64,000 nt of DNA, taken from Pollenia angustigena (lineage: Eukaryota; Arthropoda; Insecta; Diptera; Polleniidae). Position 1 is the stretch's first letter. Each line of letters opens with the position of its first letter. The position numbers were made by a program, and so were the translations under genes. This document shows positions 42,841 to 53,640 of this stretch, one piece after another. Below the pieces are notes generated by a model. That model worked only from the letters and a program-made list of their open reading frames with translations. It was not told the DNA's origin and searched no databases. The stretch is taken from positions 281,338,067-281,402,066 of the forward strand of contig OV884056.1 of the NCBI GenBank assembly GCA_930367215.1, written 5' to 3'.

Positions 42841-43701
42841 ATGGAAAAAACAGAAATGGTAAGTTTCAAGAACATGTTTATGTACATATGTGTGATATAT
42901 TTTTAGTTTTGCATTTAATAAATGTTTTGCTTTCAGAAACTGAAGAAGCCAAGAGAGGCAAATTGGAGTGCATCTGAGAAAGAATGCCTCCGGGAGTGTG
43001 TAAACGCACACTTGGATGTGGTGGAAAATAGGGGAAATGATATTTCATTAATACTGAAAAAAAAGAATGCGTGGAAAGTTATAAGGGAAACGATGCTTTC
43101 ATCAGGTTATGACCGCGAGATTTGTAAGCTAAAGGCTCAATGGGTACGGATGAAAGTAAGTACCAAAAAATCTGTTGCTAACATTAATAGAGCTACTATT
43201 GCGACGGGTAATTCTGTCACGATTCCCGAACTAAGTGCGGAAGAAATGCTCATTGAAGGAATGATTGCGCATGAGCTAGAGGACGACACAATTTTAATTG
43301 ACAGCAACTCCTGCTTTAATGAAATTTCACATGCAGACACTTTACAAATTGATTTAATTGAAGAAGAAGATTTGGCATCCTTTAACACCCCACCAAAAAA
43401 TACCGCTAAGGGAATAAAAGAAGATAAAAAATGTTCGTCGGCAATCAAGGAATTAAGAAGTCTTCCCAATGCATCGTCCAAAAACGGTGTTCTTATTGAT
43501 CGACAACGCCAAATTTCCAAAGAAATAGAAAATGCCGATGAAATTTTTAAATTGCAAATGAAGCAACTAAAGGCACAATTTGAACACCAAGCGCGTATAC
43601 ACAAAAAGGAGGAGGAACTGATTTCCCTTAAGATTTTTCAAATTCAAAGGGAAATCGAACAGAAAGAAGAACTGCATGCCTTAAATTTAGATAACTTGTA
43701 G
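42841..43701 (+). CDS. Harbinger Myb/SANT-like DNA-binding protein (two exons, 260 aa)
   Basis: Exon 1 is 42841-42858 (MEKTEM, donor ATG|GTAAGT). Exon 2 is 42937-43701 after acceptor TTGCTTTCAG. Both are phase 0. Residues about 15-80 (NWSASEKECLRECVNAHL, KKKNAWKVIRETML, KLKAQWVRMK) are a trihelical Myb/SANT-like domain with the spaced Trp/aromatic residues of the zeste-type family. An acidic middle follows (about 110-160), and residues about 200-255 (RQRQISKEIENADEIFKLQM, KKEEELISLKIFQIQREIE) form a predicted coiled coil for dimerisation. It ends at TAG 43699-43701. Role known for this family: accessory protein that binds the element's sub-terminal DNA and recruits the transposase. The antisense open frame 43137-43604 is a shadow. 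Confidence 0.88.
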
Positions 43702-43797
43702 TTATTTGAACCAAAATCAAAATGTTTTGTCATTATGCATTTAGAATGTGTAGGTTTCAGAATTTGTTCATATATCTTTACCTTAATGAGCACTTCA

Positions 43798-44112
43798 AAA
43801 TTTATATATAAATATATACATATCGTTACTTTAATATAGAAAAGCCCTAAATAACATTTTCCTTACTTTACAGGAGAAGGAAAAAACGTAATAAAAATTA
43901 TAGTCTTGTAGTTGTGATTTTTTTTAAACGCAGTTTTTTATTAAATTCTCTAAACAAATTAATAAAAAACTGCGTTTAAAAAAATCGCAACTACGACACT
44001 ACAATTTTTATTAAGTCTTCCTTTTCATGTAAAGTAAGGAAAATGTTAGTTAGGGCTTTTCTATATTAAAGTAACGATATGTATATATTTATATATAAAT
44101 TTTGAAGTGCTC
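43798..44112. repeat. Large imperfect hairpin between the two Harbinger genes
   Basis: Arms 43798-43943 and 43960-44112 are inverted repeats of roughly 90 percent identity or better by eye (GAGCACTTCAAAATTTATAT against its inverse; AAACGCAGTTTTTTATTA against TAATAAAAAACTGCGTTT) around a 16-base loop. It sits just past the stop of the Myb gene, between convergent genes, where each transcript's 3' end would fold. It may act as bidirectional 3' processing region or be a separate palindromic insertion. Confidence 0.8.
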
Positions 44113-44136
44113 ATACATGTTTGTATGTATATACAT

Positions 44137-45067
44137 TAGCGTGGCCGTTAGATGTATGGAGAACTTTTTTTTTTTGATTTCTTATATTCTCCCCCCACAA
44201 ATCGGTTCAGTTTTATGTAAAAAAAATTACAAAAAAATTTCGTAGCGATAAGTTGTGTTTAAGGGGGGCCGTCTGCCCCTCAAAGTTTGCCATCAAGCCA
44301 TTTATTCAAATGTAATTTGTTTGCATTATCCATCTCTTAAAAACAACATTTTACAAGAATATGATATATGGCAATATTTTAGCTCTTCTAGTCAACAACA
44401 TTAGCCTCGAAGAAAGTTTTTTGCTAAAATTAATATTTAAGAAAATAATTAAGAAAATAAAAACAAAATACCAAACATTTCATATACGTTTTATATATAT
44501 GAAATGGGGATTTAATGCCAAGTGAAATAATTTTGAAATCGATGTCTTTAGATTTGGATGAAATTTGCACCAACGTTAGTCCTATTGAATAGTAGTTTAG
44601 ACACAAATTTTCAACAAGATCGGTCAAAAAGTTTCAGAGTTAGAGGGGGTCAAGGTTTGCCATACAGGTGTTCTTTCTCATCCATGTAACTTGACATTAA
44701 ATACCCCTTTTATATATGTATATAAAACGTATATAAAATGTTTGGAATTTTGTTTTTATTTTCTTAATTATTTTCTTAAATATTAATTTTAGCAAAAAAC
44801 TTTCTTCGAGGCTAATGTTGTTGACTAGAAGAGCTAAAATATTGCCATATATCATATTCTTGTAAAATGTTGTTTTTAAGAGATGGATAATGCAAACAAA
44901 TTACATTTGAATAAATGGCTTGATGGCAAACTTTGAGGGGCAGACGGCCCCCCTTAAACACAACTTATCGCTACGAAATTTTTTTGTAATTTTTTTTACA
45001 TAAAACTGAACCGATTTGTGGGGGGAGAATATAAGAAATCAAAAAAAAGAAAATAACGGCCACCCTA
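44137..45067. mobile_element. Foldback hAT-like element with TAG/CTA ends, duplication ATATACAT
   Basis: TAGCGTGGCCGTTA (44137) faces TAACGGCCACCCTA (45067). ATATACAT flanks both sides (44129-44136, 45068-45075), form nnnTAnnn. Arms of about 350 bp (44160-44512 and 44703-45050) are near-identical inverses: CTCCCCCCACAAATCGG against CCGATTTGTGGGGGGAG, and AAGGGGGGCCGTCTGCCCCT against its inverse. The loop of about 190 bp is unique. Non-coding. Very high arm identity suggests recent insertion or gene conversion. It interrupts the Harbinger element between its genes, without touching either. Confidence 0.85.
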
Positions 45068-45587
45068 ATATACATACACACTTATGTATGTTTGTATTAA
45101 TGTTAATTTCATAAAAATTTTGTACATATGTATGTATATAAAAAGTTTATTTGTTCCGTACATATATAAGTATGTGTTTAAAAAATGCATCTCAATGAAT
45201 TAATTTGATCTCCCTTTTTTTATTTAATTATAAGCTTTAAAAATGTATGAATACATTTTAAATTTTTGTTTTAAAATGCTTAAAATATAGAAAGAACTTT
45301 ACAGTTTAAGTAAACAAATGTGATTTGAATTAAATAACTAACTCTTATGAATATAAAACGAATTTAATTTTTTATGTTTATTGTTTATTATATTTATTTT
45401 TATATTTAATTAACTGCAAAAGGGTTTAATTTAACAAGATGAGCATTTAGTTTAAAAAGTTCCTTTATTGTTAATTTAAACTGAAATATGTATATTAATT
45501 TTTATTAATGTTTGAATAAAAACTATTTATTTTTATTGAATAAAAAAAATTAAATTTTTAATATAACTATGTATATAACTGTTTTTT

Positions 45588-46966
45588 TTAAAAGTGAGCA
45601 TTAATAAAAGCAGCCCGATATACTTTTCCGGAATTTATTCCGTTGGTAGCTAGGTTCGTGTCCAAATCCAATGTATGTGACTCTTGTCGCACGGGAGAAT
45701 AGAAAGGGACTTCCAAAACTAAAAACAAAAATGTTTTCTTAATTTTTGATTTGAAAATAATTTTTTTGTATAGTTTTTTATTCCATATTTTTTGGTAAAT
45801 TTATGAAATATTAACAGATAAATATATATAAATATATACGTACATGAAGATTTGCGTTCTTTTGCGATATTGTGAAGCACGGCAACTGCTACCACTATGT
45901 TTTTTGCAGTATCTAGGTCAACACGAAGTCTTTCGAATATAGAACGGAATTTGGATTTTAACTGGCCGTTTAAACACTCTACTTTACTGCGTGTTGCAAT
46001 ATGACTTTTATTGTATCTATAAAGCAATAATTGATAATTTTTTACTTAAATAAAACCTGTAGGACTTTTTTTTTTATTTTACCTTTCTTCCTTAGTTGAA
46101 GAAGGGCATCTCACAGGAGTTAATAGAATTGGTGATAATGGGTAACCCGCATCTCCAAGTAACACTCCATTGTGTACACTTTTGCTCACCTCCAACTTTG
46201 CTTTCAGTGCGCAATCTGCCCAAATTCTGGAGTCGTGCCTGGACCCACGAGATCTTGCAACAATATCTACAATTTTGCAATCTGCATCACATACAATCTA
46301 GAACGGAAAGTTTAAGCAAAAGCTACAGATGAGACCACATTAACATACCTGAACATTCAACGAATAAAATCCTTTTCGGTTGAGGTAAAATCCTGCATTT
46401 TCTCGTCCAACTATTTTTGCAGGACATTTAATACGCACGTGCGTACAATCAATAGCTCCAATAACATTTGGAAATTGAGCCAACTGGTAGAATTTTCTTT
46501 TTACATCTCTATGTTCAGAATTGCTGTGGAATTTTATAAACTCCGGGAGCAACAAAGCAATTTTTCTGCAGATATTTTTTATTATTCTGCTGACTGTGGG
46601 TTGAGACAAGCCATGAAGATCTCCTAAAAAAATTATTTTAAAAATATCTTTGTAACATTTTGTAGTACAATACTCACCGATGTCACTTTGATGGACATTT
46701 CTTCCCAGAAACCGCAAAGTTGTTAACACCTGTAAGGCTGTTGAAATGGGAAGACCTCGATTGTTTTTTGGTTCAACAATTTTCAACAAGTTAATCAAAA
46801 AACGAGTTGTAATTTTGTCAAATCTGTAGCGGGAGCAAAAATCCTCATCGTTTAGGTCGAAGGGATTAAATCTATTTTTGTAATTTTTAGGCTTCCTTAC
46901 ACAAAAATCATCCTCACAATCACCAATTATTGTAAAATCTCTTTCAATATCTTGAAATCTTGACAT
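45588..46966 (-). CDS. PIF/Harbinger DDE transposase (five exons, 360 aa, intact)
   Basis: Exons on minus: 46966-46678, 46623-46349, 46297-46083, 46016-45844, 45718-45588. All junctions are GT-AG and all phases match, giving 1083 nt with one terminal TAA. The first intron is only 54 bp and happens to stay in frame, so a plain open frame hides it. Splicing it out restores SDIGDLHGLSQPTVSRIIKN, a hallmark helix-turn-helix of this family. The catalytic triad is visible: D155 in VIGAIDCTHVRI, D237 in GVLLGDAGYPL, E273 in SKVECLNGQLK, with 81 and 35 residues between them. RGSRHDSRIW (206-214) is also typical. The last exon adds NGINSGKVYRAAFINAHF. No frameshift or missing residue found. It cuts and joins the element ends with its Myb partner. 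Confidence 0.92.
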
Positions 46967-47186
46967 TTTTGTAATTTTCAATAAATCTTTTAACTATACA
47001 ATGAACAGCTGATGTTATTATAAATTGAGTTAACAACAGGTTCAGCTGGTTTTAAATTTAGAGCCGACTCTAACGTCAAAAACCAACTTTAAGTTGTCTA
47101 TGAATGAGTTAGAGTAGACTTTTTTAAGAAATTGACTTAAGTACTGTAAAAGTCGACTTTATTTTTGACTATGAATATGGCCCAAT

Positions 47187-47468
47187 GTTGTTAATCGTAA
47201 GAAATTTAATTCAAAAAACATTTTGTTAACTTTTTTAAAGTTTTGTATTATAAACGAAATTTTTCTCTAATCTTGGATTATTTTATTATTTAATAAAAAT
47301 TATATTTTCACCGAGCTTTTTTAAAAAACTTTTTTTCTATCTTATCTCGACTTAAGTTGTTTTGTCAAAATGCAACAGATACGTATGTTTTTTTAACAAA
47401 AAAAAAAAAAAAAAAAAAAAAAAACAAAAACAAAAAATCGACAAAAGTTTGGTAGGAAAACAAACCAT
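47187..47468. other. Spacer with a 30-base A run
   Basis: AT-rich flank of the Harbinger element; poly-A near 47397-47424. Nothing else recognised. Confidence 0.35.
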
Positions 47469-47842
47469 CCCTGCAAATAATAGGACCAGTCCAAACACAC
47501 GTGTAAAGAGTAGTCTATAAGGGACCAGGACTAGTCCAAAAGTAACCCAAACGTATGGAAAAAACCTGGTATATTTAACATTGCGGTGCCCTAGGAGAGG
47601 ACCATATAACCCACCTTTGGACCACTTAGGAGTAGTTTTAAAACTACTCCATGGTATACTCAAGAGGATTAGTTTTGAAGTCGTTTAAAAACGAAAGCAA
47701 TTCTTTAAAAAACGAAGACATGTCGTATCACTACAAACACTTTTTAACAATGACATGGTCCATGCTTGCATTACATCGGACCAGTCCATGGAGTAATCCA
47801 TTTTATCAAAATGGATCAGGTGGTCCAATTTTATTTGCAGGG
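47469..47842 (+). mobile_element. CCCTGCAAATAATA MITE, copy 3, AT duplication
   Basis: CCCTGCAAATAATAGGACC (47469) faces GGTCCAATTTTATTTGCAGGG-type end (47842). AT flanks both sides. Full-length, 374 bp, very close to the copies at 31560 and 40831. Open frames on both strands here are shared by the copies and are non-coding shadows. Confidence 0.78.
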
Positions 47843-48240
47843 ATGTACACATTACACATTAGACATACACACAGAGTCTAAAGTCGTGCAAATTTTCCAG
47901 CAACAACTGGATAAATGTTTGTATCTAATTTGGAAACTTTGGCCCTTGCCGTTCTCCAGATATACTGAAAAAAGTAATGAAAATTTAACAACAACAAGGG
48001 ATTTTTGAACACAAAACATACTTAGAATGACGTTCTGGTCTATAACTCTGACACCAATTGAGCCTCCACCTTTAAATTTTCTGCAAATGTAGAAGAGGGT
48101 CTAATACTTGACATATATTTTTTTAAGAATTTTAAAAAATATACTTTTCAAGATATGGATCTTTGAACTCAAGACCCCAAAAATTGACCTTTGACCTTTG
48201 ACCTTTTCTTATAAAAACACAATATGCATATCATTTTAAA
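47843..48240. other. Diverged repeat sequence
   Basis: CCGTTCTCCAGATATACTG and ACAACAACAAGGGATTT recur at 8130-8195. GACCTTTGACCTTTGACC is a short direct repeat near 48190. No gene. Confidence 0.35.
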
Positions 48241-48387
48241 GGCTGCCCCGGTAGGCTAGCTAGAAGTGAGCTAGTCTATCAACCCCGGGGTTGCGGGTTC
48301 GATTCCCGCCAGAGACTCTGGTTTCTTTCCTGCAGACAAGCGTCAAGCTTCGCGGGTATTAGCATAGTGAATAAAAAAAAAAAAAAA
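48241..48387 (+). repeat. tRNA-derived SINE with poly-A tail
   Basis: GGTAGGCTAGCTAGAAGTGA (A-box region) and GCGGGTTCGATTCCCGCC (perfect B box in a T-arm hairpin) are 40 bp apart, followed by a 70-bp body and a 15-base A tail. GC-rich against the AT-rich surroundings. A true tRNA is unlikely, because no acceptor stem closes it and a body and poly-A follow. Confidence 0.7.
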
Positions 48388-48780
48388 CTTTCACCTTTAA
48401 AACGATACCAAAAAAAACTAAATTATCTTGCGTAGTTCAAAAGTTCTATCCTCTTTTGTAAGGAGACTTTTGTGTTTTTTTTTTAAATTTTCACATCGTA
48501 AGCCTAAAGAATCTGGGGTCTGAAAATTTATGTTTTGTTAAAGTCCAATAACATACAACATTTGTTTTGAATTTCATTCAAATCGGAGGTGATGATGCCG
48601 AAAATGCCATTTTTTCGTGATGGTTTGACGTGTTTTAACTCTTTGGTCCCTGCAACGACTTTTGTTGTTTTTAGCAAAACTTTTCTCACGATTGATTATA
48701 TTTTGTTTCTATTTAACAATAAAGTGTTTACCTCCCATGAAACTTCAAATATGGTTGAATTTAACAGTATAATGTTTTAA
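48388..48780. other. AT-rich stretch
   Basis: The plus frame 48589-48780 has no recognisable domain. Confidence 0.3.
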
Positions 48781-49460
48781 TAAAATAAAGCTACAACTAT
48801 ACACTTACACATATTATGGTTTCATTCACCACATTATTATCACGGCAACCATATTATGGTTAAATTCATCCATCCAAAAGCTATAGCCATATAATGGTTG
48901 CCTCCAAACATTTTATGGTTAATATTTAATAACAATAATATGTTCGAAATTATAATATTTTGAAACATTGTATGCAAAATGTTCAAAAAGCAACAACATT
49001 CTGGCCATTTGCATTTTACAATAGTTTATTATTATTGATCAAAATACATAAATTTACGCAGAAAAAACTAGTAGGACAGAAAAAATGGTAATGAAGTTTG
49101 GCACAGGCTGGAATATGAATCAAATGAAATTTTTATAAAAGTGAAACATACACCTATCAGGAATAAAAAATTAAGTAAAATTATAATTTGACACTTGTAA
49201 AACAAATTGTAAAACAAAATTCTTGGAATTTTTGAAGATATTTTGGTTAGTTTTGAACATAATATGGTTAGTTTTGACCATTATTATGGTTTATATTCGC
49301 CAAAGTATGGTTAATTTTAAGATTTCGGGAAAATTTTTGTTGATTTTAACCATACTATTTCATATTTTAACAAAATATGATAACCTGCAAACATAAACAT
49401 TGTTGAAATCCAATCATAGTATGTTGCTCTTAGAATATGGCTACCTCCAACCATATTTTT
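48781..49460. mobile_element. MITE-like region with ACCATATTATGGTT motifs
   Basis: Copies of ACCATATTATGGTTA or its near relatives occur at 48810-48930 and 49250-49460 in both orientations. Similar motifs are at 53720 and 58330-58360 beside CAGAGAAAAA/TTTTTCTCTG-type ends. Non-coding, borders unclear. Confidence 0.45.
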
Positions 49461-50060
49461 TTTCTACGTGTGGTACAAATATGTAAATATTCATATTAAA
49501 GCGGGTCGGCCTCCATACGAAAAAAAAGTTGTGCCAGCCACCACAGGATAAACTTTTTTTTGACCGCCCCAAAATACAACGCCTTTTGCTTTGTATATAT
49601 AGCGCCGCCATTTAAAGACCGATCTCATCATATCGCATATCGTTGTTAATGGCTTGACTATGGCTTAATTTCTGCCTTTGGTGACTTTTTAATCCGACAT
49701 CAAATTCTGCACTGTTCAGTTCCTTCCCCACCAATGTCTGGTTTTTGGCGCATTCTAAGAAAGTCCTTCTTAAACTTATTATGTCTCAATTTTCTTTATC
49801 AACGTTATTTTTGGGAATATAAAATTGTTTATTCAATTATTATGATGTGCTAATTTCCCCATATTTATTGATAAAAACACTGATATTTGGATGTGTCAGA
49901 AGCTAAAAGGCCTAACAACCTTTCGAAAATTTCTAAATTTTGTTATATTACTATCTAATTAGTTGTAAACTCTTTGCAAATTATTTTGCTTTTTTATTAT
50001 TTAGATATTTTCCATTTAAAACTATAAACAAACGGTATAGAGTTTGAATCTTAATTGATT
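49461..50060. other. Diverged repeat sequence
   Basis: TTTTTGGGAATATAAAATTG and TTTATTGATAAAAACACTGA at 49808-49880 resemble 50690-50780 and, inverted, 51245-51300. No gene. Confidence 0.35.
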
Positions 50061-51300
50061 TTTTCAGAAGCAATTTTTCAAACATCACTATTTAACTTTC
50101 CTTTTTATTTAGTGGAGTTAGGTCTTTTAGCTTCTGACACATCCATTAATTTTTGGAGAAATGCTAGTTCCACTGAAATGCGCAGTGGTTGTTTAGGCCA
50201 GATCATGAGAAAACCTTTTTCCAAATACTTTGGAAAAGCAAAAGATATTTTACAAATTTTTCAAAAACTGTAAAGCGAATGAGAATTACAAACACTCAAA
50301 GTCTTATTGCCACGATATCAAAGCTTTGACAAAACACCGACAATAAACAGTGAGTTATTCTTTTCTTACATTACCCTCTGCCACGCCCTAAAGTAGTGCA
50401 CTTTCTGTTTTTTAATAAGAATCGCCGGTTTTTACCGTCCGATCTTATTTATATCAAGCATATCATTGTTTTTGGCTTGATCGTGGCATAAGAATGGCGG
50501 CGCCATACAAAATTAAAAAAAATATTTAAAAAAAATACCAAAATTAAGTCAAAGTAAAACATAAAAATGTTAAAAAATAAGGAAAAAACATGAATGTAGC
50601 GAAATATCAGATTTTTGTACAGTTCAGCTTAAGATATCGCAGAGAAGGAACAAGATACTATAAAGGTTAAACATTTTATTTAAACAAAATAATTTTTGGG
50701 AATACGAAATTTTAATTTTAAAAGATTTTGTTATTCTTGCTTAATTCCCAATTTTTATTATTGACAAAAACACTGAAATTTATTGTTGATGGGATAAGCT
50801 ATTCCTATGCGCATTTGACAATTAATGTTGGGAGAATTCCAATCAATTGTAGTGGGGAATGTAAGATGAGATAAACTCACTGTTTATTGTTGATGTTTTT
50901 GTTTAAACTTTGATATTGTTACAAGTAGAACTGTTGCTTATAAGTCTTATACGTTTAACAGTTTTATTTGGTTTAATATCTTTAGTTTTTCTAAAATCTT
51001 TATGGATGAAGTTTCCTGACGATCTGGCCTAACCAAGCATTTACACGTGAAAGTAAATTTCTTTGAAGTCGCAATACACTCACACTTTTTCACTAACACA
51101 CACATACTTTTGGTACTTTCAGCCAATCGGCTGCTTATTCGATTTTTCGTTGATAACACGTATACTTTACTTGCAAGAAAGTACTTTCACGTGTAAAGCC
51201 CAGGTAAGCAACCAGTGAAATGCGCATAGGTATAGTTTATTCCATAAATAATAAATTTCAGTGTTTTTATCAATAATAAAAATTGGGAATTAAGCACGAA
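50061..51300. mobile_element. Large inverted-repeat element related to the transposon at 12509
   Basis: 50175-50390 and 50858-51240 are inverted relatives: GCCAGATCATGAGAAAACC against its inverse in CCTGACGATCTGGCC, and GACAATAAACAGTGAG against CTCACTGTTTATTGTTG. The same blocks occur directly at 12865-12960. Between the arms, 50390-50850 is unique. No coding domain. Confidence 0.55.
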
Positions 51301-51790
51301 TAACAAAATCTTTTAAAATTAACATTTTATTTAAAGAAAATTGCTTATTGCATTTGCTGCAATATCGTCATAACTCAAAGATATTAGCTTTAAAGAAAAC
51401 GACCTTAAAGTTGTAAATTTACACACAACACAGAATGGAACGATTCTTTTCTAAAGAGTTGCGATTACAATATCTTCACAATGATAAAATAACCAATTCA
51501 TGAAGCATCTGATTTTCTATGCATTAGTGGTATTTAGTAAAAATTTGTGATTTTTGACCATCACGTTGTTGTAGCAAATGAGCGATATCAGGTTTTTTTA
51601 AAACAAAGATTAATTCGCGAACGTCTAGAATATGGCGAAAAACAGGGGGGTTTTTTTTTAACTTTAAGCGAAGATATTCTGATGTGATGGAGAAATTCTG
51701 AGTACAGCTTTGGAGTCAGAGCAACTTAAACCTTTAGAAGGGTATATATGTATACGTCAGTCTCAGGGTTTTGACTTCTTCCAAATTTTG
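51301..51790. other. AT-rich stretch
   Basis: Possible pieces of a LINE or Tc1-type relic, not resolved. No gene. Confidence 0.25.
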
Positions 51791-51799
51791 CACGCCACA

Positions 51800-51990
51800 C
51801 TCTGAGAAAAGATGCCACAAAAATCATCAGAATAGCGCTAAAATGGAATCCGCAAGGCTCTAGAAAACTTGGTCGCCTAAGCAACACATGAAGTCATTTG
51901 GTTAAAAATGAACTCGAGCAAGATGGTTTCACGGATTCGTTGGAGAAATCATGTTGAATACTTATGCTCCATTGAGGAGTAAAGAAGGAA
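51800..51990 (+). pseudogene. Non-LTR retrotransposon C-terminal relic
   Basis: One frame reads KIIRIALKWNPQGSRKLGRLSNT, resembling the WNPQGKRKRGRPxxTWRR segment that ends several LINE polymerases. One or more stops follow, so only the C-terminal tail remains. Confidence 0.45.
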
Positions 51991-53045
51991 AAAAAGAGAG
52001 CTGTTTGATGTTTGCTTATAAAAATTTTTGTACACTGATAGAAAAATAAATCTTCATATTGATGATCATGATGAACATCAGAATTGTGACATCAATGTTA
52101 CTACAAATGGCATCAATGATGCAAAAAGTAACATCAATCCAATGACTAATGTCTTCTTACAATTTTGTCAGTTTTTACGATGCCACATTTTGTATATTGT
52201 TAACATTATTTTCATGATTGCAATGTATTATAAGAAGCAAAAATTCCTATATTATATTTTTTTTTAGATTATTTAGTTAAAAACATCAAATTTTTAAAGT
52301 AGAATGATTACGAAAACCATGTGGAGCATGGTGCTGGTGTTTTATTATTGAGATTTCTGCTGTAAAAAAAGGTTGTAATTCAAAAAACGTGAAACAAACA
52401 CATGTAACGGGTAAGTAAATAATAATATTCTCTCACTTTGACTTAAGTCAATTCCAATGACTTTGACTTAATGACAAACTGTCATTAAATTGATGCTAAT
52501 GTGTCCTTTCTCCGATGTTACTGCGTCATCGCACTAAGGACATGCTCGTCATTTCTGTGATGCCGCTGACATAATTTCATTTTGACCCTGATGATACTTT
52601 GGCCAAGTGATGTTAAGGTTGACGGCTGTAGGAAATATCGCCCAAAGAAAAATGGTCCAAAAAAATAATGAAAAATCGCCCTAAAAAATTCCATGTAAAA
52701 TTGGGCCTGAATTCATATGAAAAGTGACCCAACATTTTTGGGCTATTTTTCGTTATTATTGGGTGATTTTTCGTTTTTTAAATTTGTATGAAAAATATCA
52801 CATTTTTTCGGGCCATATTTCATTTTTAAAACTTCGTCTAAATCTTACATACTATTTGTCTAAATCATTCATTATCATTATACATGAAATTCCTAAATGT
52901 TATTTGTAAAAATAACGGGACATATTCCAAAAAGGTGGCATGTCATAACGTCCAGTGTCATAGTGTCCGTCATAAAGTCCGTGGACGTTATGTCACTTTG
53001 TGAAGTCTCATAATGTCCACAACATGCTTACAAACTCGAAAGCAT

Positions 53046-53620
53046 AGCCGGCCTTCGGCCGGGCGCAAGGATTTTCTCCTCTTTGATAAAACAAGTACCG
53101 GTTTCGCTAACTAAAGCTTTTCTGCACAGCCGGCCTTCGGCCGGGAGCAAGGATTTTCTCTTCTATGGTATAACAAAAACCGGCTTCGCTAACTAAAGCT
53201 TCTTTGCATAGCCGGCCTTCGGCCGGGCGCAAGGATTTTCTTCTCTATGGTATAACAAATACTGGCTTCGCTAACTAAAGCTTCTCTGCGAAGTCGGCCT
53301 TCCTTCGGAAACAAGATTTTAGAAGCTTTACTTAGCGAAACCGGTACTTGTTATACCATAAAGGAACAAATCCATGCGCCAGCCCAAAGGCCGTCTGCGC
53401 AGAGAAGCTTTAGTTAGCGAAGCCGGTCTTTGTTATATCATAGAGGAGAAAATCCTTGCGCCCGGCCGAAGGCCGGCTATGCAGTGAAGTTTTAGTTAGC
53501 GAAGCCGGTTTTTTTTATACCACAGAGTAGAAAATCCTTGCTATGCCGAGTCGCTTTCGTAAGCGCTGCCGGTATTTGTTACACCATAGGGGAGAAAATC
53601 ATTGCGCCCTAAAGTGTTTT
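53046..53620. repeat. 82-bp tandem satellite with GC-rich palindrome, inverting midway
   Basis: Units begin at 53046, 53128, 53210 and 53292 (period 82). Each reads AGCCGGCCTTCGGCCGGGC, then GCAAGGATTTTCT, a GGTATAACAA block, CCGGCTTCGCTAACTAAAGC and TTCTCTG. At about 53320 orientation flips and inverted units run to 53620. GCCGGCCTTCGGCCGGC is a near-perfect palindrome, very GC-rich for this DNA. Related units lie in FB-1 (18960-19090) and FB-3 (55905-56128, 57654-57700). Not a CRISPR: units are contiguous without variable spacers. Confidence 0.82.
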
Positions 53621-53640
53621 CGTTATATGTTTAATATATG

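Larger units (their letters stand above)
42538..47183. mobile_element. PIF/Harbinger transposon, apparently complete, with both proteins
   Basis: The ends GGCTTGTATTCATAGTC (42538) and GACTATGAATATGGCCC (47183) are inverted termini, and AAAGTCGACT-type blocks repeat inside both. AAT flanks each side (42535-42537, 47184-47186), the 3-bp duplication size of this superfamily. The element encodes a Myb/SANT protein on plus (42841-43701) and a DDE transposase on minus (46966-45588), both open after intron removal. Between the two convergent 3' ends lie a hairpin (43798-44112) and a younger foldback insertion (44137-45067). PIF/Harbinger needs both proteins: the Myb-like partner brings the transposase to nucleus and DNA. 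All parts needed are present, so recent activity is plausible. Confidence 0.88.

Noticed and set aside
43137..43604. 155-codon minus-strand open frame
   Set aside because: It is antisense to the Myb/SANT gene, which has the domain and splice signals. No domain on this strand.
46624..46677. Coding sequence in the middle of the Harbinger transposase
   Set aside because: It is open in frame but has GTGAGT...TTTTTTAG ends, and removing it restores the conserved helix-turn-helix.
47352..47881. Open frames on both strands
   Set aside because: They occur in all copies of the CCCTGCAAATAATA MITE and have no domain.
48241..48320. Functional tRNA gene
   Set aside because: B box is perfect, but there is no closing acceptor stem, and a body plus poly-A tail follow, so it is a SINE.
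53046..53620. CRISPR-like repeat array
   Set aside because: Units are contiguous 82-bp satellites with no variable spacers, in a eukaryotic context.
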